A stretch of DNA of 64,000 nucleotides from Rhodobacter sp. NTK016B (GCF_017303295.1 NZ_JAFKOK010000001.1:1-64000), one strand, 5' to 3'. Shown: positions 43,821 to 53,168, counted from the first letter of the stretch. The notes: generated by a model from the letters alone, not told the origin. Program-made: numbers and translations.

Positions 43821-44543
43821 ATGAAACGCCTCTTCGCCCTTCTGTTGCTTCTGGCCGCGCTCGGCGGCGGCGCCTACCTGCTCTCGAAAGCGCGCGGCTT
43901 TCAGCTTTTCGGCACCGTCGTCGCGCGGGTCGACACGGATCAGCCGCTTGTCGCGCTGACCTTCGATGACGGCCCGATGCCGGGCTATACCGAGCAGGTT
44001 CTGGGCATTCTCGCCGGTCGCGGCGTGCGCGCGACCTTCTTCGTCACCGGGCGCGAGGCCGAAGAGCACGCGGACGAATTGCACGCCCTCATCGCCGCCG
44101 GGCACGAGATCGGCAACCATTCCTTCAGCCATGAGCGCATGGTGCTGGTGCGCCCCGCATGGGTGGAAAACGAGCTCGCCCGCACCGACGCGGCGATTCG
44201 CGCGGCGGGCTACGAGGCATCGATCCTGTTCCGTCCGCCCTATGGCAAGCGGCTGGTGACGCTGCCATGGGTGCTGGAACAGCAGGGACGGATCACGGTT
44301 ATGTGGGACACCGAGCCCGACAGCGACCCCAATGCCGGGGCCGAGCGCATCGCGCGCGCGGCCGTGGACTCTGCCGAACCCGGCTCGATCATCCTTCTTC
44401 ACGCGATGTATGCCAGCCGCGACGCCACCCGCGACGCGCTTCCGCAGATCATCGACGGGCTTCACGCACGCGGTTTCCGGCTGGTCACGGTGTCGGAACT
44501 TCTGGACGCGGGCGACATTGCGCCCGGCCCGCGCCCACAATAA
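43821..44543 (+). CDS. Polysaccharide deacetylase (NodB domain), secreted or membrane-anchored
   Basis: 240 residues. The N-terminal hydrophobic stretch (4-20, LFALLLLLAALGGGAYL) is a signal or anchor. The NodB domain has motif 1 VALTFDDGPMP, motif 2 NHSFSHE (metal HxxxH), motif 3 FRPPYGKR, and motif 5 IILLHAM. It removes acetyl groups from a carbohydrate such as peptidoglycan or chitin-like polymers. The ATG at 43821 is preceded by GGGGGAAGG. Nearby genes do not reveal the substrate. Confidence 0.9.
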   Translation: MKRLFALLLLLAALGGGAYLLSKARGFQLFGTVVARVDTDQPLVALTFDDGPMPGYTEQVLGILAGRGVRATFFVTGREAEEHADELHALIAAGHEIGNHSFSHERMVLVRPAWVENELARTDAAIRAAGYEASILFRPPYGKRLVTLPWVLEQQGRITVMWDTEPDSDPNAGAERIARAAVDSAEPGSIILLHAMYASRDATRDALPQIIDGLHARGFRLVTVSELLDAGDIAPGPRPQ

Positions 44544-44577
44544 GTTGCCCCCTCGTTTCCAAACCACGGAGAAACCG

Positions 44578-45720
44578 ATGCCCGCCCTACACGACCATAT
44601 CGATCCCGGCGGACTCGACGAGTTCTCGGTCGTCTTCACCGACCGCTCGCTCAACCATATGTCCCAGCGTTTTCAGGGCGTCATGCGCGACATCTCGGCG
44701 ATGTTGAAAGAGGTCTACAACGGCAGCGCCGTGGCGCTCGTCCCCGGCGGCGGCACCTATGCGATGGAATCGGTCGCCCGGCAATTCGCGCGCAGCAAGT
44801 GCCTCGTGGTGCGCAACGGGCTGTTCAGCTTCCGCTGGAGCGCGATCTTCGACGCGGGCCAGCTCAACAGCGATACCGAGGTGATGAAGGCACGCCCCGC
44901 CGGGAACGGCGTGCAGGCCCCCTTCGCCCCCGCCCCGATCGAGGAAGTCACCCAGAAGATCCTCGCCGAGAAGCCCGAAGCGGTCTTCGCGCCCCATGTC
45001 GAAACCTCGGCCGGGATGATCCTGCCCGACGCCTATATCAAGGCGCTGGCCACCGCCGCGCATGAAGTAGGTGCGCTGATGGTGCTGGACTGCATCGCCT
45101 CGGGCGCGGCCTGGGTCGATATGAAGGCGCTCGGCGTCGACGTGCTGGTCTCGGCCCCGCAAAAGGGCTGGAGCGCGTCGCCCTCGGCGGGCATCGTCGT
45201 CATGGGGCCGCGGGCGGAAAAGCGGCTCGAGGCCACCACCTCGGACAGTTTCGCGCTGGACCTGAAGAAATGGCGCGCGATCATGAAAGCCTATGAAGAC
45301 GGCGGCCATGCCTATCACGCGACCCTGCCGACCGACGCGCTGGCCGGACTGCGCGACGCGATGGTGGAAACCCGCGAGATGGGCTTCGACGCGGCCAAGT
45401 CGGCGCAATGCGCGCTCGGCAAGGGCGCGCGCGCGCTGCTCGAAGCCTATGGCTACCCGCCGCTCGCTGCCAATGGTTTCGGCGCGCCGGGCGTCGTGGT
45501 CTGCCATACTGACCGCGCCGATCTGCAGAACGGCTCGGCCTTTGCGGCGGCGGGCTTCCAGATCGCAGCGGGCGTGCCGCTGATGGTGGACGAACCCGAA
45601 GGCTTCCGCACCTTCCGCATCGGGCTGTTCGGCCTCGACAAGCTCAAGGACGTGCCCGGCACCCTCGCTCGGCTCGACGCGGCGCTCAAGGCCGTGGCCG
45701 AGCCCGCAGCCGGCGCCTGA
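44578..45720 (+). CDS. Class V aminotransferase, PLP-dependent
   Basis: 380 residues, fold type I. PGGGTYAMESVARQF binds the PLP phosphate, VLDCIASGAAW has the PLP-pyridine Asp171, and SAPQKGWSASPS has the Schiff-base Lys196. Relatives include serine- or alanine-glyoxylate aminotransferases. Substrate residues do not let me choose. GGAG lies seven to ten bases before the ATG. The EamA exporter gene follows 12 bp on. Confidence 0.88.
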   Translation: MPALHDHIDPGGLDEFSVVFTDRSLNHMSQRFQGVMRDISAMLKEVYNGSAVALVPGGGTYAMESVARQFARSKCLVVRNGLFSFRWSAIFDAGQLNSDTEVMKARPAGNGVQAPFAPAPIEEVTQKILAEKPEAVFAPHVETSAGMILPDAYIKALATAAHEVGALMVLDCIASGAAWVDMKALGVDVLVSAPQKGWSASPSAGIVVMGPRAEKRLEATTSDSFALDLKKWRAIMKAYEDGGHAYHATLPTDALAGLRDAMVETREMGFDAAKSAQCALGKGARALLEAYGYPPLAANGFGAPGVVVCHTDRADLQNGSAFAAAGFQIAAGVPLMVDEPEGFRTFRIGLFGLDKLKDVPGTLARLDAALKAVAEPAAGA

Positions 45721-45732
45721 GGAAGCCCGGCG

Positions 45733-46578
45733 ATGCGGCTCTTCGCGCTCTGTGCGCTGGTGATGACCGCCTTCGCCGCGAACTCGCTTCTCAACCGCGC
45801 GGCGGTCGGGGCGGGGCTGATCGAGGCCCTGCCCTTCGCCCTGATCCGCGTGGTCTCGGGCGCGCTGATGCTGGCGCTCGTGGCGCGCATCCGCAGCTCT
45901 GGCGCCGGCAAAGGCCTGCCCGGCCGCGCCAATCTGCTCCCCGCTTTGTGGCTCACGCTCTATCTCGTGGGCTTCTCGCTCGCCTATCTCGCGCTCGATG
46001 CGGGGATCGGCGCGCTCATCCTGTTCGCCGTGGTGCAGGTGACAATGCTGGGCGGCGCCGCGCTCGCCGGCGATCGCCCCAGCCCGCGCCGCCTCGCAGG
46101 CGCCGCGCTGGCGCTTGCCGGTCTCGCCGCTTTGCTGCTGCCGGGCACGAACGCCGTCCTCGCTCTCTGGCCCGCCGCAATGATGGCGGCCGCAGGGCTT
46201 GGCTGGGGTCTCTATTCGCTGGCCGGACGCGGCGCGCGCGACCCGCTCGGTGCCTCAGCCGCGAATTTCGCGCTCGCCACACCGATGGTCGCCCTTGCCT
46301 GTCTGGCCATGGGCATCGGCCCGATCACCCCCGGCGGCCTCGGGCTCGCGATCCTGTCGGGGGCGGCGACATCGGGGCTGGGCTACGCGCTGTGGTACGC
46401 GATCCTGCCGCAACTCGGCGCCGCGCGCGCTGGCATCGCGCAACTGACCGTACCGGTGATCGCCATCGCCGCCGGCGCCGTGACGTTGGGCGAGACGCTG
46501 TCGACCGGCGCTATCGTGGCCTCTGGCATCGTTCTGGCCGGCGTTGCGCTCGCCACCCTGACCCGGCGCCGGTCCTGA
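45733..46578 (+). CDS. EamA/DMT family transporter
   Basis: 281 residues with about ten hydrophobic helices in two EamA halves (FAANSLLNRAAVGAGLIEAL; ILSGAATSGLGYALWYAILP). It probably exports a small metabolite, perhaps the product or substrate of the preceding aminotransferase, with which it should be cotranscribed. A strong terminator follows its stop. Confidence 0.88.
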   Translation: MRLFALCALVMTAFAANSLLNRAAVGAGLIEALPFALIRVVSGALMLALVARIRSSGAGKGLPGRANLLPALWLTLYLVGFSLAYLALDAGIGALILFAVVQVTMLGGAALAGDRPSPRRLAGAALALAGLAALLLPGTNAVLALWPAAMMAAAGLGWGLYSLAGRGARDPLGASAANFALATPMVALACLAMGIGPITPGGLGLAILSGAATSGLGYALWYAILPQLGAARAGIAQLTVPVIAIAAGAVTLGETLSTGAIVASGIVLAGVALATLTRRRS

Positions 46579-46585
46579 ACACGCA

Positions 46586-46614
46586 AAGGGGGGCTGCGCG
46601 CCCCCCTTCTTTCT
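46586..46614 (+). terminator. Intrinsic terminator after the EamA gene
   Basis: AAGGGGGGC (46586-46594) pairs perfectly with GCCCCCCTT (46600-46608) around TGCGC, followed by CTTTCTT. It is eight bases past the stop. Confidence 0.9.
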
Positions 46615-46676
46615 TGCGTACCCCCCCCCCGCGAGCAGCATCAGTACAAAGACGAGTCCCGCGCCATGCGGCCCCC

Positions 46677-46733
46677 TCATCTTTGATCCGGAAATATCCT
46701 CCAGGGGGTCCGGGGAATGGAAAATCCCCCGGT
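46677..46733 (-). repeat. Intergenic repeat, copy B
   Basis: On the minus strand it contains a CCGGGGG/CCCCGG-type hairpin and the core CCCTGGAGGATATTTCCGGA followed by TCAAAGATGA. The core aligns with 25921-25949 and with 63968-64000. It sits between the stop of the small lipoprotein gene and the EamA terminator, in another converging-gene junction. Confidence 0.65.
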
Positions 46734-47108
46734 TTACAGCGTCATGATCCGCGCCGAGGCATTGGCGTAATCGTAGCTGCAGCGGACCTCGATCGTCTGT
46801 CCGCCGCGATCGACCTGCAGCATCACGTCGCGCGACGCCGCCATACCGTCCGCGCCGGAAACCTCGCGCGTGCCGGCCACGCCCTGCACGCTGAACCCGG
46901 CATCGCTGCCCGCGCGCATACAGGCGGTCTCAGCGTCGCTGGCGGCGGGGGTCGTGCCCATCGCGGGCGATGCCGGGGCGGCGGGGGCCGGTGTGCGGGC
47001 GTTCGAGCCGATCAGCGGCATGCCACGCCGGAAATCGCGGACCTCGCCGCAGGCCGACAGGGCCGTGATACCGACCAGAAGGCCCATTAACCAGATTTTG
47101 CGAGTCAT
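46734..47108 (-). CDS. Small predicted lipoprotein, unknown function
   Basis: 124 residues. The signal MTRKIWLMGLLVGITALSAC ends in a lipobox (LSAC), so it is likely a lipoprotein. A Pro/Ala-rich linker follows (about 38-56), then a short domain with two Cys (ETACMRAG and EVRCSYD) that could form a disulfide, with REVSGADGMAASRDVML between. Similar short proteins occur in Rhodobacterales. The start is set by GGAG before the ATG. It follows recN by 33 bp on the same strand. Confidence 0.7.
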   Translation of the reverse strand: MTRKIWLMGLLVGITALSACGEVRDFRRGMPLIGSNARTPAPAAPASPAMGTTPAASDAETACMRAGSDAGFSVQGVAGTREVSGADGMAASRDVMLQVDRGGQTIEVRCSYDYANASARIMTL

Positions 47109-47141
47109 AGCGCTCTCCACCTCAGGGGCCGTTGCGCCCCG

Positions 47142-48797
47142 TTATTCGTCCGCACCGATCAGGGCGCGGGCGGCGCCACGCGCCGCTTCGGTAATGGTAT
47201 CACCCGAGATCATGCGGGCAATCTCATCCACGCGCTCATCGGCTGAAAGTGGCGTGACCCGGCTCAGGGTCTGCGCGTTCTCGACCCGCTTTTCGACCCG
47301 CCAGTGATGCGCCCCCAAAGCCGCGACCTGCGGCGAATGCGTCACCACCAGCACCTGCGCGCCCTGCGCCAGCGCGCGCAGACGGCGCCCCACCGCATCG
47401 GCGGTCGCCCCGCCGACGCCGCGATCGATCTCGTCGAAGATCAGGGTCTGGCTGCCCTCGTCGCCGGTCAGGCAAACCTTGAGCGCCAGCAGAAAGCGCG
47501 ACAGCTCCCCGCCCGAGGCGATCTTGTTGAGCGCGCCCGCCGGCGCCCCCGGATTGGTCGCCACTTCGAAGGTTACCGCGTCGGCGCCGTCCGGCCCCGG
47601 CTCGGCGCGCGCGATCACTGTCTGGAACACCGCGCGCTCCATCTTCAAGGGCGCGAGTTCCGCCGCCATCGCGGTATCCAGTGCCTTGGCCGCTTTCTTG
47701 CGTGCCGCTGTCAGCGCCGCGCAGGCCGTGTCGTAGTCTTCCCTCGCCGCCGCTTCGGCCTGGGCGAGCTTCGCCAGACCGTCATCGCCCGCATCGAGCG
47801 TCTCAAGCCGCTCGCGCAAAGCCGCCGCATGGGCGCCCAGATCGTCGGGCAAGACGGAATGCTTGCGCGCGAGCCCGCGCAACGCGAACAGCCGTTCCTC
47901 GACCCGTTCCAGCTCGGCCGGGTCGAATTGCAGCGCATCAAGACAGCCATCGACCTCGGACGCGGCGTCAGAGAGTTCGGCCATCGCCCGACCCAGCGCC
48001 TCGATTGCGGCGTCAAGACGACCCTCAACCCCGTCGGCGGCATCTTCGAGCCAGCGCAGCGCATCCATGGCCAGACGTTCGGCTCCGTCCTCGCCCATCG
48101 CCTGACGCGCCCGCGCGACATCGCCCGCGACGCGTTCGGCGCCCTGCATCAGGCGGCGGCTGGTATCGAGTTCGGCCTCTTCGCCCGGCTGCGGATCGAG
48201 CTGGTCGAGTTCCTTGACCGCGTGGCGCAGGAATTCCTCTTCGGCCTTGAGAGCCTGCAGCCGGTCGGCGGCCCCTTCGCGCTGGCGACGAATGTCGGAG
48301 AGCTTGCGCCACGCGCTGCGGGTGGCGGCGATCAGCGGCTCGGTTCCGGCATAGGCGTCGAGCAGGTGGCGGTGGCCGCGCGGGTTCAAAAGCCCGCGAT
48401 CATCGTGCTGGCCATGCAGCTCGACCAGCGTGTCCGAGAGCGCGCGCAGCACCTCGCCCGAGGCACGGCGATCGTTGATCCACGCGGTCTTGCGCCCCTC
48501 GGCGGTGTTGACACGGCGCAGGATCAGGTCGTCTTCGCAAGGGATGCCCGCCTTTTCCAAAACCTTGCGGCCGGGATGGTCGGGTGACAGGTCGAAGACC
48601 GCTTCGACCTCGCCCTGCTGGGCGCCCTGCCGCACAAGATCGGCGCGACCGCGCCAGCCCAGCACGAAACCAAGGCTGTCGAGCAGGATCGACTTGCCTG
48701 CCCCCGTTTCGCCGGTGAGCACGTTGAGGCCCGGCTGGAAATCGAGATCCAGCCGGTCGATCAACAACATGTCACGAATGGCCAAGCTGCGCAGCAT
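47142..48797 (-). CDS. recN: DNA repair protein RecN
   Basis: 551 residues, an SMC-like ATPase. Walker A is LTGETGAGKSILLDS (N-terminal), a long coiled coil fills the middle, and the C-terminal half has the ABC signature ASGGELSRFLLALK and Walker B LIFDEIDRGVGG. RecN acts at double-strand breaks. The ATG at 48797 opens the conserved MLRSLAIRDMLLIDRLDL. It follows bamD by 17 bp. I see no LexA box near it. Confidence 0.95.
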   Translation of the reverse strand: MLRSLAIRDMLLIDRLDLDFQPGLNVLTGETGAGKSILLDSLGFVLGWRGRADLVRQGAQQGEVEAVFDLSPDHPGRKVLEKAGIPCEDDLILRRVNTAEGRKTAWINDRRASGEVLRALSDTLVELHGQHDDRGLLNPRGHRHLLDAYAGTEPLIAATRSAWRKLSDIRRQREGAADRLQALKAEEEFLRHAVKELDQLDPQPGEEAELDTSRRLMQGAERVAGDVARARQAMGEDGAERLAMDALRWLEDAADGVEGRLDAAIEALGRAMAELSDAASEVDGCLDALQFDPAELERVEERLFALRGLARKHSVLPDDLGAHAAALRERLETLDAGDDGLAKLAQAEAAAREDYDTACAALTAARKKAAKALDTAMAAELAPLKMERAVFQTVIARAEPGPDGADAVTFEVATNPGAPAGALNKIASGGELSRFLLALKVCLTGDEGSQTLIFDEIDRGVGGATADAVGRRLRALAQGAQVLVVTHSPQVAALGAHHWRVEKRVENAQTLSRVTPLSADERVDEIARMISGDTITEAARGAARALIGADE

Positions 48798-48814
48798 GGC
48801 GAGCGTTGTCCCCG

Positions 48815-49675
48815 TCAGAGCCAGTCGCCGCGAACGGTCTGGCGGTAGATATCCACAAGCCAGCTCGAGCCTTCGGCCTGATCCGACAGACCGGCGGCGG
48901 TGAGCAGGTCGAAACTGTCCTGATAGAACGGGTTCGAGCGGAAGTTGTAACCCAGAATCGCGGCGGCCGTCTGGGCTTCCTGCCGCAGGCCAAGCGCGAG
49001 ATAGCATTCGACCAGCCGGTGCAGCGCTTCGGGCGTATGGGTGGTGGTCTGGAATTCCTCGACCACGACGCGGAATCGGTTGACTGCGGCCTGATAATTG
49101 CCCCGGCGCAGGTAATAGCGCCCGATCTCCATTTCCTTCGCCGCAAGGCGGTCGAAGGCGAGGTCGAATTTCAGCACTGCCGAGCGGGCATATTCGGTGT
49201 TCGGATATTGCTCGATCACGATGCGCAGATGCTGCAGCGCCTGGAAGGTCAGGCCCTGATCGCGGCCCACATCCTCGATCTGGTCGTAATAGGTCAGCGC
49301 GATGATATAGGCGGCCCAGGCCGCATCGGGATCGCCGGGATATTGATCGAGAAAGCGCTGCGCGGTGGCGCGGGCTTCTTCGTAATCGCCGTTCCGGTGC
49401 ATCGCATAGGCCTGCATCACGATCGCGCGACGCGCCCAGTCGGTATAGGGATAGATGCGCTCGACTTCGCGGAAATAGCGCAGCGAGGCATCGGCGCGGC
49501 GGTTGTTTTCCAGCACATACTCGCCGCGTGCAAAGATTTCCTCGGCGCTGAAGGCGTCGAGCGGTTCGTTATCGCCCACCTCATTTGAGCAGGCGGCCAG
49601 TGTCAGGACCAGTGCCCCCGTTACCAGCAGCGACGCCCCTTTGCGAAAGCCGGGCTTCTTGCCGCTGCCGACCAT
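48815..49675 (-). CDS. bamD: Outer-membrane assembly lipoprotein BamD
   Basis: 286 residues. The signal peptide has the lipobox ALVLTLAACSNE, and the body is five TPR-like repeats (AEEIFARGEYVLENNRRADA, ALRLVIEQ-type helices, EIGRYYLRRGNYQAAVNRFR). It is the essential partner of BamA in beta-barrel assembly. The gene order lpxC-bamD-recN is typical of the group. The start at 49675 gives a normal signal sequence; an ATG at 49687 is possible. Confidence 0.93.
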   Translation of the reverse strand: MVGSGKKPGFRKGASLLVTGALVLTLAACSNEVGDNEPLDAFSAEEIFARGEYVLENNRRADASLRYFREVERIYPYTDWARRAIVMQAYAMHRNGDYEEARATAQRFLDQYPGDPDAAWAAYIIALTYYDQIEDVGRDQGLTFQALQHLRIVIEQYPNTEYARSAVLKFDLAFDRLAAKEMEIGRYYLRRGNYQAAVNRFRVVVEEFQTTTHTPEALHRLVECYLALGLRQEAQTAAAILGYNFRSNPFYQDSFDLLTAAGLSDQAEGSSWLVDIYRQTVRGDWL

Positions 49676-49934
49676 GCCGTGCCTCATTCCTGTCACGTCC
49701 CTGTTTCGTCGCGCCTGTGCGGTCACGTCCGTATGCTTACGGCCCGCACCGGGCCGAATCCGCGCCACCCGGGAAAGCGGGCGCGCGCCGGGGTCTCGTA
49801 GCACGTTTACCGGGCACACGCAAAACGCCTTTGCGCGGAAAAGTGCCGGGGATGGCGGGGGCTTGCAGGCCGCGCGACGAAGGCCACCGGCTGCCCGCTC
49901 TGGCTGAGGTTCGGGCTGTGGTTCTGGCGATTGC
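49676..49934. other. 259-bp gap between lpxC and bamD
   Basis: No gene is seen. Two direct copies of GTCACGTCC on the plus strand, near 49694 and 49725, lie 20-60 bp before the bamD start and could be a regulator or promoter element. No terminator-like hairpin with a T-tract follows lpxC, so read-through into bamD is likely. Confidence 0.4.
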
Positions 49935-50861
49935 TCAGGCGGTAGCGAGCAGATCCTCGGCGCTGACACCGGCGCCGGGCATGGAATGCGCGCTGGCCCC
50001 GTCGACCACGACCCAGTCCCATGCCGAACGGTCGGCCAGCAGCGCCCGCACAAGGCGGCCGGTCAGGGTGTGACCGGCACGGTGGCCGACATAGCGACCG
50101 ATGATTGGCGCACCCGCGACGGCAAGGTCGCCCATCGCATCAAGCATCTTATGGCGCACCGGCTCGTCCGAGCGACGCAGACCGCCGGGGCTGAGCACGG
50201 CGCCGCCTTTGACGACGACGGCGTTCTCATAGGTGCCCCCCAGCGCAAGGCCGTTGGCCCGCATCCGGTCGACATCTTCCTGCCGGCAGAAGGTGCGGCA
50301 ATCGCTGAGTTCACGCACGAAGGCGCCGTTACACAGGTCAAGCTCACAGGTCTGGTGGCCGATGGCGGCGTCGGGGAAGTCGATCTCGAAGGCGATCGAC
50401 AGATGCGAGGCGGGCTCAAGCCGGGCCCACGCGTCGCCCATGCGAACCTCGACGGGCTTGCGCAGCCGGATGGCGCGAAGCGGTGCGTTCTGTTCACGGG
50501 CGCCGACCGCAACAAAAGCGGTGACGAACGGGCGCGACGACCCGTCGAGGATCGGCACTTCCGGCCCGTCAAGCGTGATGCGCGCGTTATGGATGCCGCA
50601 CCCGGCCAGCGCTGCCATCAGATGCTCGATGGTTGCCACGGTCACGCCGTATTCATTGCCGATCTTGGTGCAGAGATTGGCTTCGATCAGTTGCTCAGGC
50701 CCGACCTTCACGCGGCATTCGCGCAGCGGGCGGTCCAGATCGAGACGGTGAAACACCACACCATGGCCGGGCGCCGCAGGGTGCACGGTCAGGGCGACGG
50801 GCAGGCCCGAATGAAGGGCGGTGCCCTCGAAACGGACGGATGTCGACAAGGTGGTTTGCAC
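49935..50861 (-). CDS. lpxC: UDP-3-O-acyl-N-acetylglucosamine deacetylase LpxC
   Basis: 308 residues counted from the GTG at 50861, the committed step of lipid A synthesis. Zinc ligands are His80 (TIEHLMAALAG), His237 and Asp241 (HKMLDAMGDL). The catalytic His264 is in GHRAGHTLTG. DGPEVPILDGSS near residue 99 is conserved. GAGGAA lies six to seven bases before the GTG. An upstream ATG at 50909 is also in frame, but the promoter at 50927-50955 puts the transcript start only about ten bases before it, favouring the GTG. Confidence 0.93.
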   Translation of the reverse strand: MQTTLSTSVRFEGTALHSGLPVALTVHPAAPGHGVVFHRLDLDRPLRECRVKVGPEQLIEANLCTKIGNEYGVTVATIEHLMAALAGCGIHNARITLDGPEVPILDGSSRPFVTAFVAVGAREQNAPLRAIRLRKPVEVRMGDAWARLEPASHLSIAFEIDFPDAAIGHQTCELDLCNGAFVRELSDCRTFCRQEDVDRMRANGLALGGTYENAVVVKGGAVLSPGGLRRSDEPVRHKMLDAMGDLAVAGAPIIGRYVGHRAGHTLTGRLVRALLADRSAWDWVVVDGASAHSMPGAGVSAEDLLATA

Positions 50862-50926
50862 GAAGGGTTCCTCGACGGGGACGGCGCCCGTTCGGGCTGC
50901 ACAATTCATCTGCTCAGGTACTGAGG

Positions 50927-50955
50927 TTAATATGAACCGTCTTCGCGATCCTCAA
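50927..50955 (-). promoter_or_regulatory. Sigma70-type promoter of lpxC
   Basis: On the minus strand TTGAGG (50955-50950) and TATTAA (50932-50927) are separated by exactly 17 bases. The predicted start, near 50920, would give a leader of about 58 bases to the GTG of lpxC. A direct repeat GTTAC-N5-GTTAC lies just upstream of the -35. Confidence 0.6.
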
Positions 50956-51045
50956 GTCACGCTTTGTAACACGATGTAACAGAGGTCTCACGCATGCGCG
51001 AGTTTCCGCGCAGGCCAGACAAGGAGCACCTAAACCATTGCCACA

Positions 51046-51080
51046 AAAAGAAAAAGGGCCGGTTCGAAACCGACCCTTTT
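51046..51080 (-). terminator. Intrinsic terminator after ftsZ
   Basis: On the minus strand AAAAGGGTCGGTTTCG pairs with AACCGGCCCTTTT and is followed by TCTTTTTG. It stands 37 bp past the ftsZ stop and separates the division genes from lpxC. Confidence 0.85.
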
Positions 51081-51116
51081 CCAATCATGTTACAGCGATG
51101 TGATCGCGGATTCCGC

Positions 51117-52892
51117 TCAGTTCGCCTGCCGGCGCAGGAAAGCGGGGATCTCGATCTGGTCCTGCGAATGCTGCTGGGCCTCATCCTCGTAATCGTGGCG
51201 CACGGCGCGGTTGCCGGAAACCGGCGCTTCCTGACGTGTGCCGCCCCCGTGGCCGACGCCCGCCATGCGGTGGATCAGGCCACCCAGGCCACGGCGCTGT
51301 TCGGGCTGCGGTGCGGGCTGCTGGCGCACCGGAGTCGGCGCGCGATGCGCGGCGGCGGGGCGCTCGGGCTGCTTGCTGACCGCTTTCTGCAGACGCTGCA
51401 GGGTCTCGGGGCTGGGCTCACCGGCGGTGCGGGGCTGACGGCCATAGCTTTCCGGCTGCGGCGCGGGCTGCACCATCTCGGGCGCGCGGTTCATGCCGCG
51501 GCGCGCGGGCTGGCGGGTTTCATCACCCAGCACGTCTTCGAGGAAGAAGTCTTCCTGAACCGGTTCCGGCTGCGGCGCGGCGCGCATTTCCGGACGCGGC
51601 TCGGCGCGGTGTTCCGCGCGAGGCTCATGCCGCATCTCGGGACGCGGCTCGCGATAGACCGGCTCGTTGTGCTGGGCATAGGTCTCGGGCGCATCGTAGC
51701 GCTGCGGGGCCGGTTGCGCGGCTTGCTGCGGCTCGTGCTCGTATTCGAACGAGTCGTCGTATTGCGCGGGCGCTTCGGCGGCCTCGTAGCTCTGGTAGCC
51801 GTTATTGTCGTAGCCGTGATCCTGCTGCTCGGCCTCGTAAACGGGCTCGGGCGCGGGTTCGGGCGCCGGCTGCTCGACCAGAAGCGGCTCGGCCAGACGG
51901 CGGCGCGGCACTTCGGCGGTGACAGGCTGGGCCTCGATACCGGTGGCGACGACCGAGACGCGGATCGCACCTTCCATCTCGGGGTCCAGCGTCGAGCCGA
52001 CGATGATGTTGGCTTCGGGGTCAACCTTGTTGCGGATGAGGTTCGCAGCCTCGTCCAGCTCGAACAGGGTCAGGTCGTGACCGCCGGTGATGTTGATCAG
52101 AACGCCCTTGGCGCCATTGAGGCTGATTTCGTCCAGAAGCGGGTTGGCGATCGCCTTTTCGGCGGCCTGACGCGCGCGGTCTTCGCCCGCGGCCTCGCCG
52201 GTGCCCATCATCGCCTTGCCCATCTCGTCCATCACCGCGCGAACGTCGGCGAAGTCGAGGTTGATCATGCCCGGGCGGACCATGAGGTCGGTGACCCCTT
52301 TCACGCCCTGATACAGCACGTCATCGGCCAGTGAGAAGGCTTCGGTAAAGGTGGTGCGCTCATTCGCCAGCCGGAACAGGTTCTGGTTGGGAATGATGAT
52401 CAGCGTATCGACGACCTTTTGCAGCTCTTCGACGCCGTTTTCGGCCTGACGCATCCGCTTGGCGCCTTCAAAGGCGAAGGGCTTGGTCACGACGCCGACG
52501 GTCAGGATGCCCATTTCGCGGGCCGCCTGCGCGATGATCGGCGCGGCTCCGGTGCCGGTACCGCCGCCCATCCCGGCGGTGATGAAGCACATATGCGCAC
52601 CGGACAGGTGGTCCATGATGTCTTCAAGCGTCTCGGCGGCGGCATTCGCGCCGACCTCGGGACGCGCGCCCGCGCCCAGCCCCTCGGTCGCTTCGACACC
52701 CAGCTGAATGCGGGTCGAGGCCTTGGATTGCTGCAGCGCCTGCGCATCGGTATTGGCGACGACGAAATCGACACCTTCGAGGTTCTGGTCGATCATGTTG
52801 TTGACGGCGTTACCGCCCGCGCCGCCCACACCGAACACGGTGATGCGCGGCGTCAAATCTTGTGCCTGGGAAACCCCTAGTGTCAGAGCCAT
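51117..52892 (-). CDS. ftsZ: Cell division GTPase FtsZ with long C-terminal linker
   Basis: 591 residues. The GTPase domain (about 12-320) has [13 protein letters not shown], the tubulin signature GGGTGTG at 109-115, and [11 protein letters not shown]. The linker (about 325-570) is long and rich in Pro, Glu, Gln, Arg and Tyr, and the protein ends with the conserved tail [14 protein letters not shown] that binds FtsA. It polymerises into the Z ring. Its own leader (52893-53168) separates it from ftsA and holds two inverted repeats. Confidence 0.97.
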   Translation of the reverse strand: MALTLGVSQAQDLTPRITVFGVGGAGGNAVNNMIDQNLEGVDFVVANTDAQALQQSKASTRIQLGVEATEGLGAGARPEVGANAAAETLEDIMDHLSGAHMCFITAGMGGGTGTGAAPIIAQAAREMGILTVGVVTKPFAFEGAKRMRQAENGVEELQKVVDTLIIIPNQNLFRLANERTTFTEAFSLADDVLYQGVKGVTDLMVRPGMINLDFADVRAVMDEMGKAMMGTGEAAGEDRARQAAEKAIANPLLDEISLNGAKGVLINITGGHDLTLFELDEAANLIRNKVDPEANIIVGSTLDPEMEGAIRVSVVATGIEAQPVTAEVPRRRLAEPLLVEQPAPEPAPEPVYEAEQQDHGYDNNGYQSYEAAEAPAQYDDSFEYEHEPQQAAQPAPQRYDAPETYAQHNEPVYREPRPEMRHEPRAEHRAEPRPEMRAAPQPEPVQEDFFLEDVLGDETRQPARRGMNRAPEMVQPAPQPESYGRQPRTAGEPSPETLQRLQKAVSKQPERPAAAHRAPTPVRQQPAPQPEQRRGLGGLIHRMAGVGHGGGTRQEAPVSGNRAVRHDYEDEAQQHSQDQIEIPAFLRRQAN

Positions 52893-53168
52893 TGCCTGTC
52901 CGCCTGTTCTTGTTGCCGGATTTTCCGGTCAGATTTTCTGCTCGGTGCCATCCGGTCATTTGATGATTTGCCGAATTAGGACAATCCTAACCCGGCCCCG
53001 AGTCGGCGTCATCAAAAAAATTGCCTTCTCGCCCCGTAGTCCCTTATTTTTTCGCGGAAATTTGCCAATCGACTGACAAATGGCAAAGGGGTCAAAATAG
53101 GATTTTTTCTACATTCTCAGGCAGTTTTGCGGCGTTCCTAACACGGCCCGCCGCCCGTCACGAAGGGG
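52893..53168 (-). promoter_or_regulatory. ftsZ leader with two inverted repeats and a GANTC site
   Basis: This 276-bp A+T-rich gap lies between ftsA and ftsZ. It holds the perfect palindrome TTAGGA-CAA-TCCTAA (52976-52990; 84-98 bp before the ftsZ ATG), a single TCCTAA half at 53136-53141, the inverted repeat TTTGCCA (53061-53067) / TGGCAAA (53081-53087), and GAGTC (53000-53004), a CcrM methylation site. No terminator is seen after ftsA. The arrangement suggests a dedicated regulated promoter for ftsZ; the binding proteins are unknown. Confidence 0.55.

Noticed and set aside
49690-49735. Direct repeat GTCACGTCC before bamD as a defined promoter
   Set aside because: I could not match the copies to a known -35/-10 or regulator motif, so it is only noted in the gap entry.
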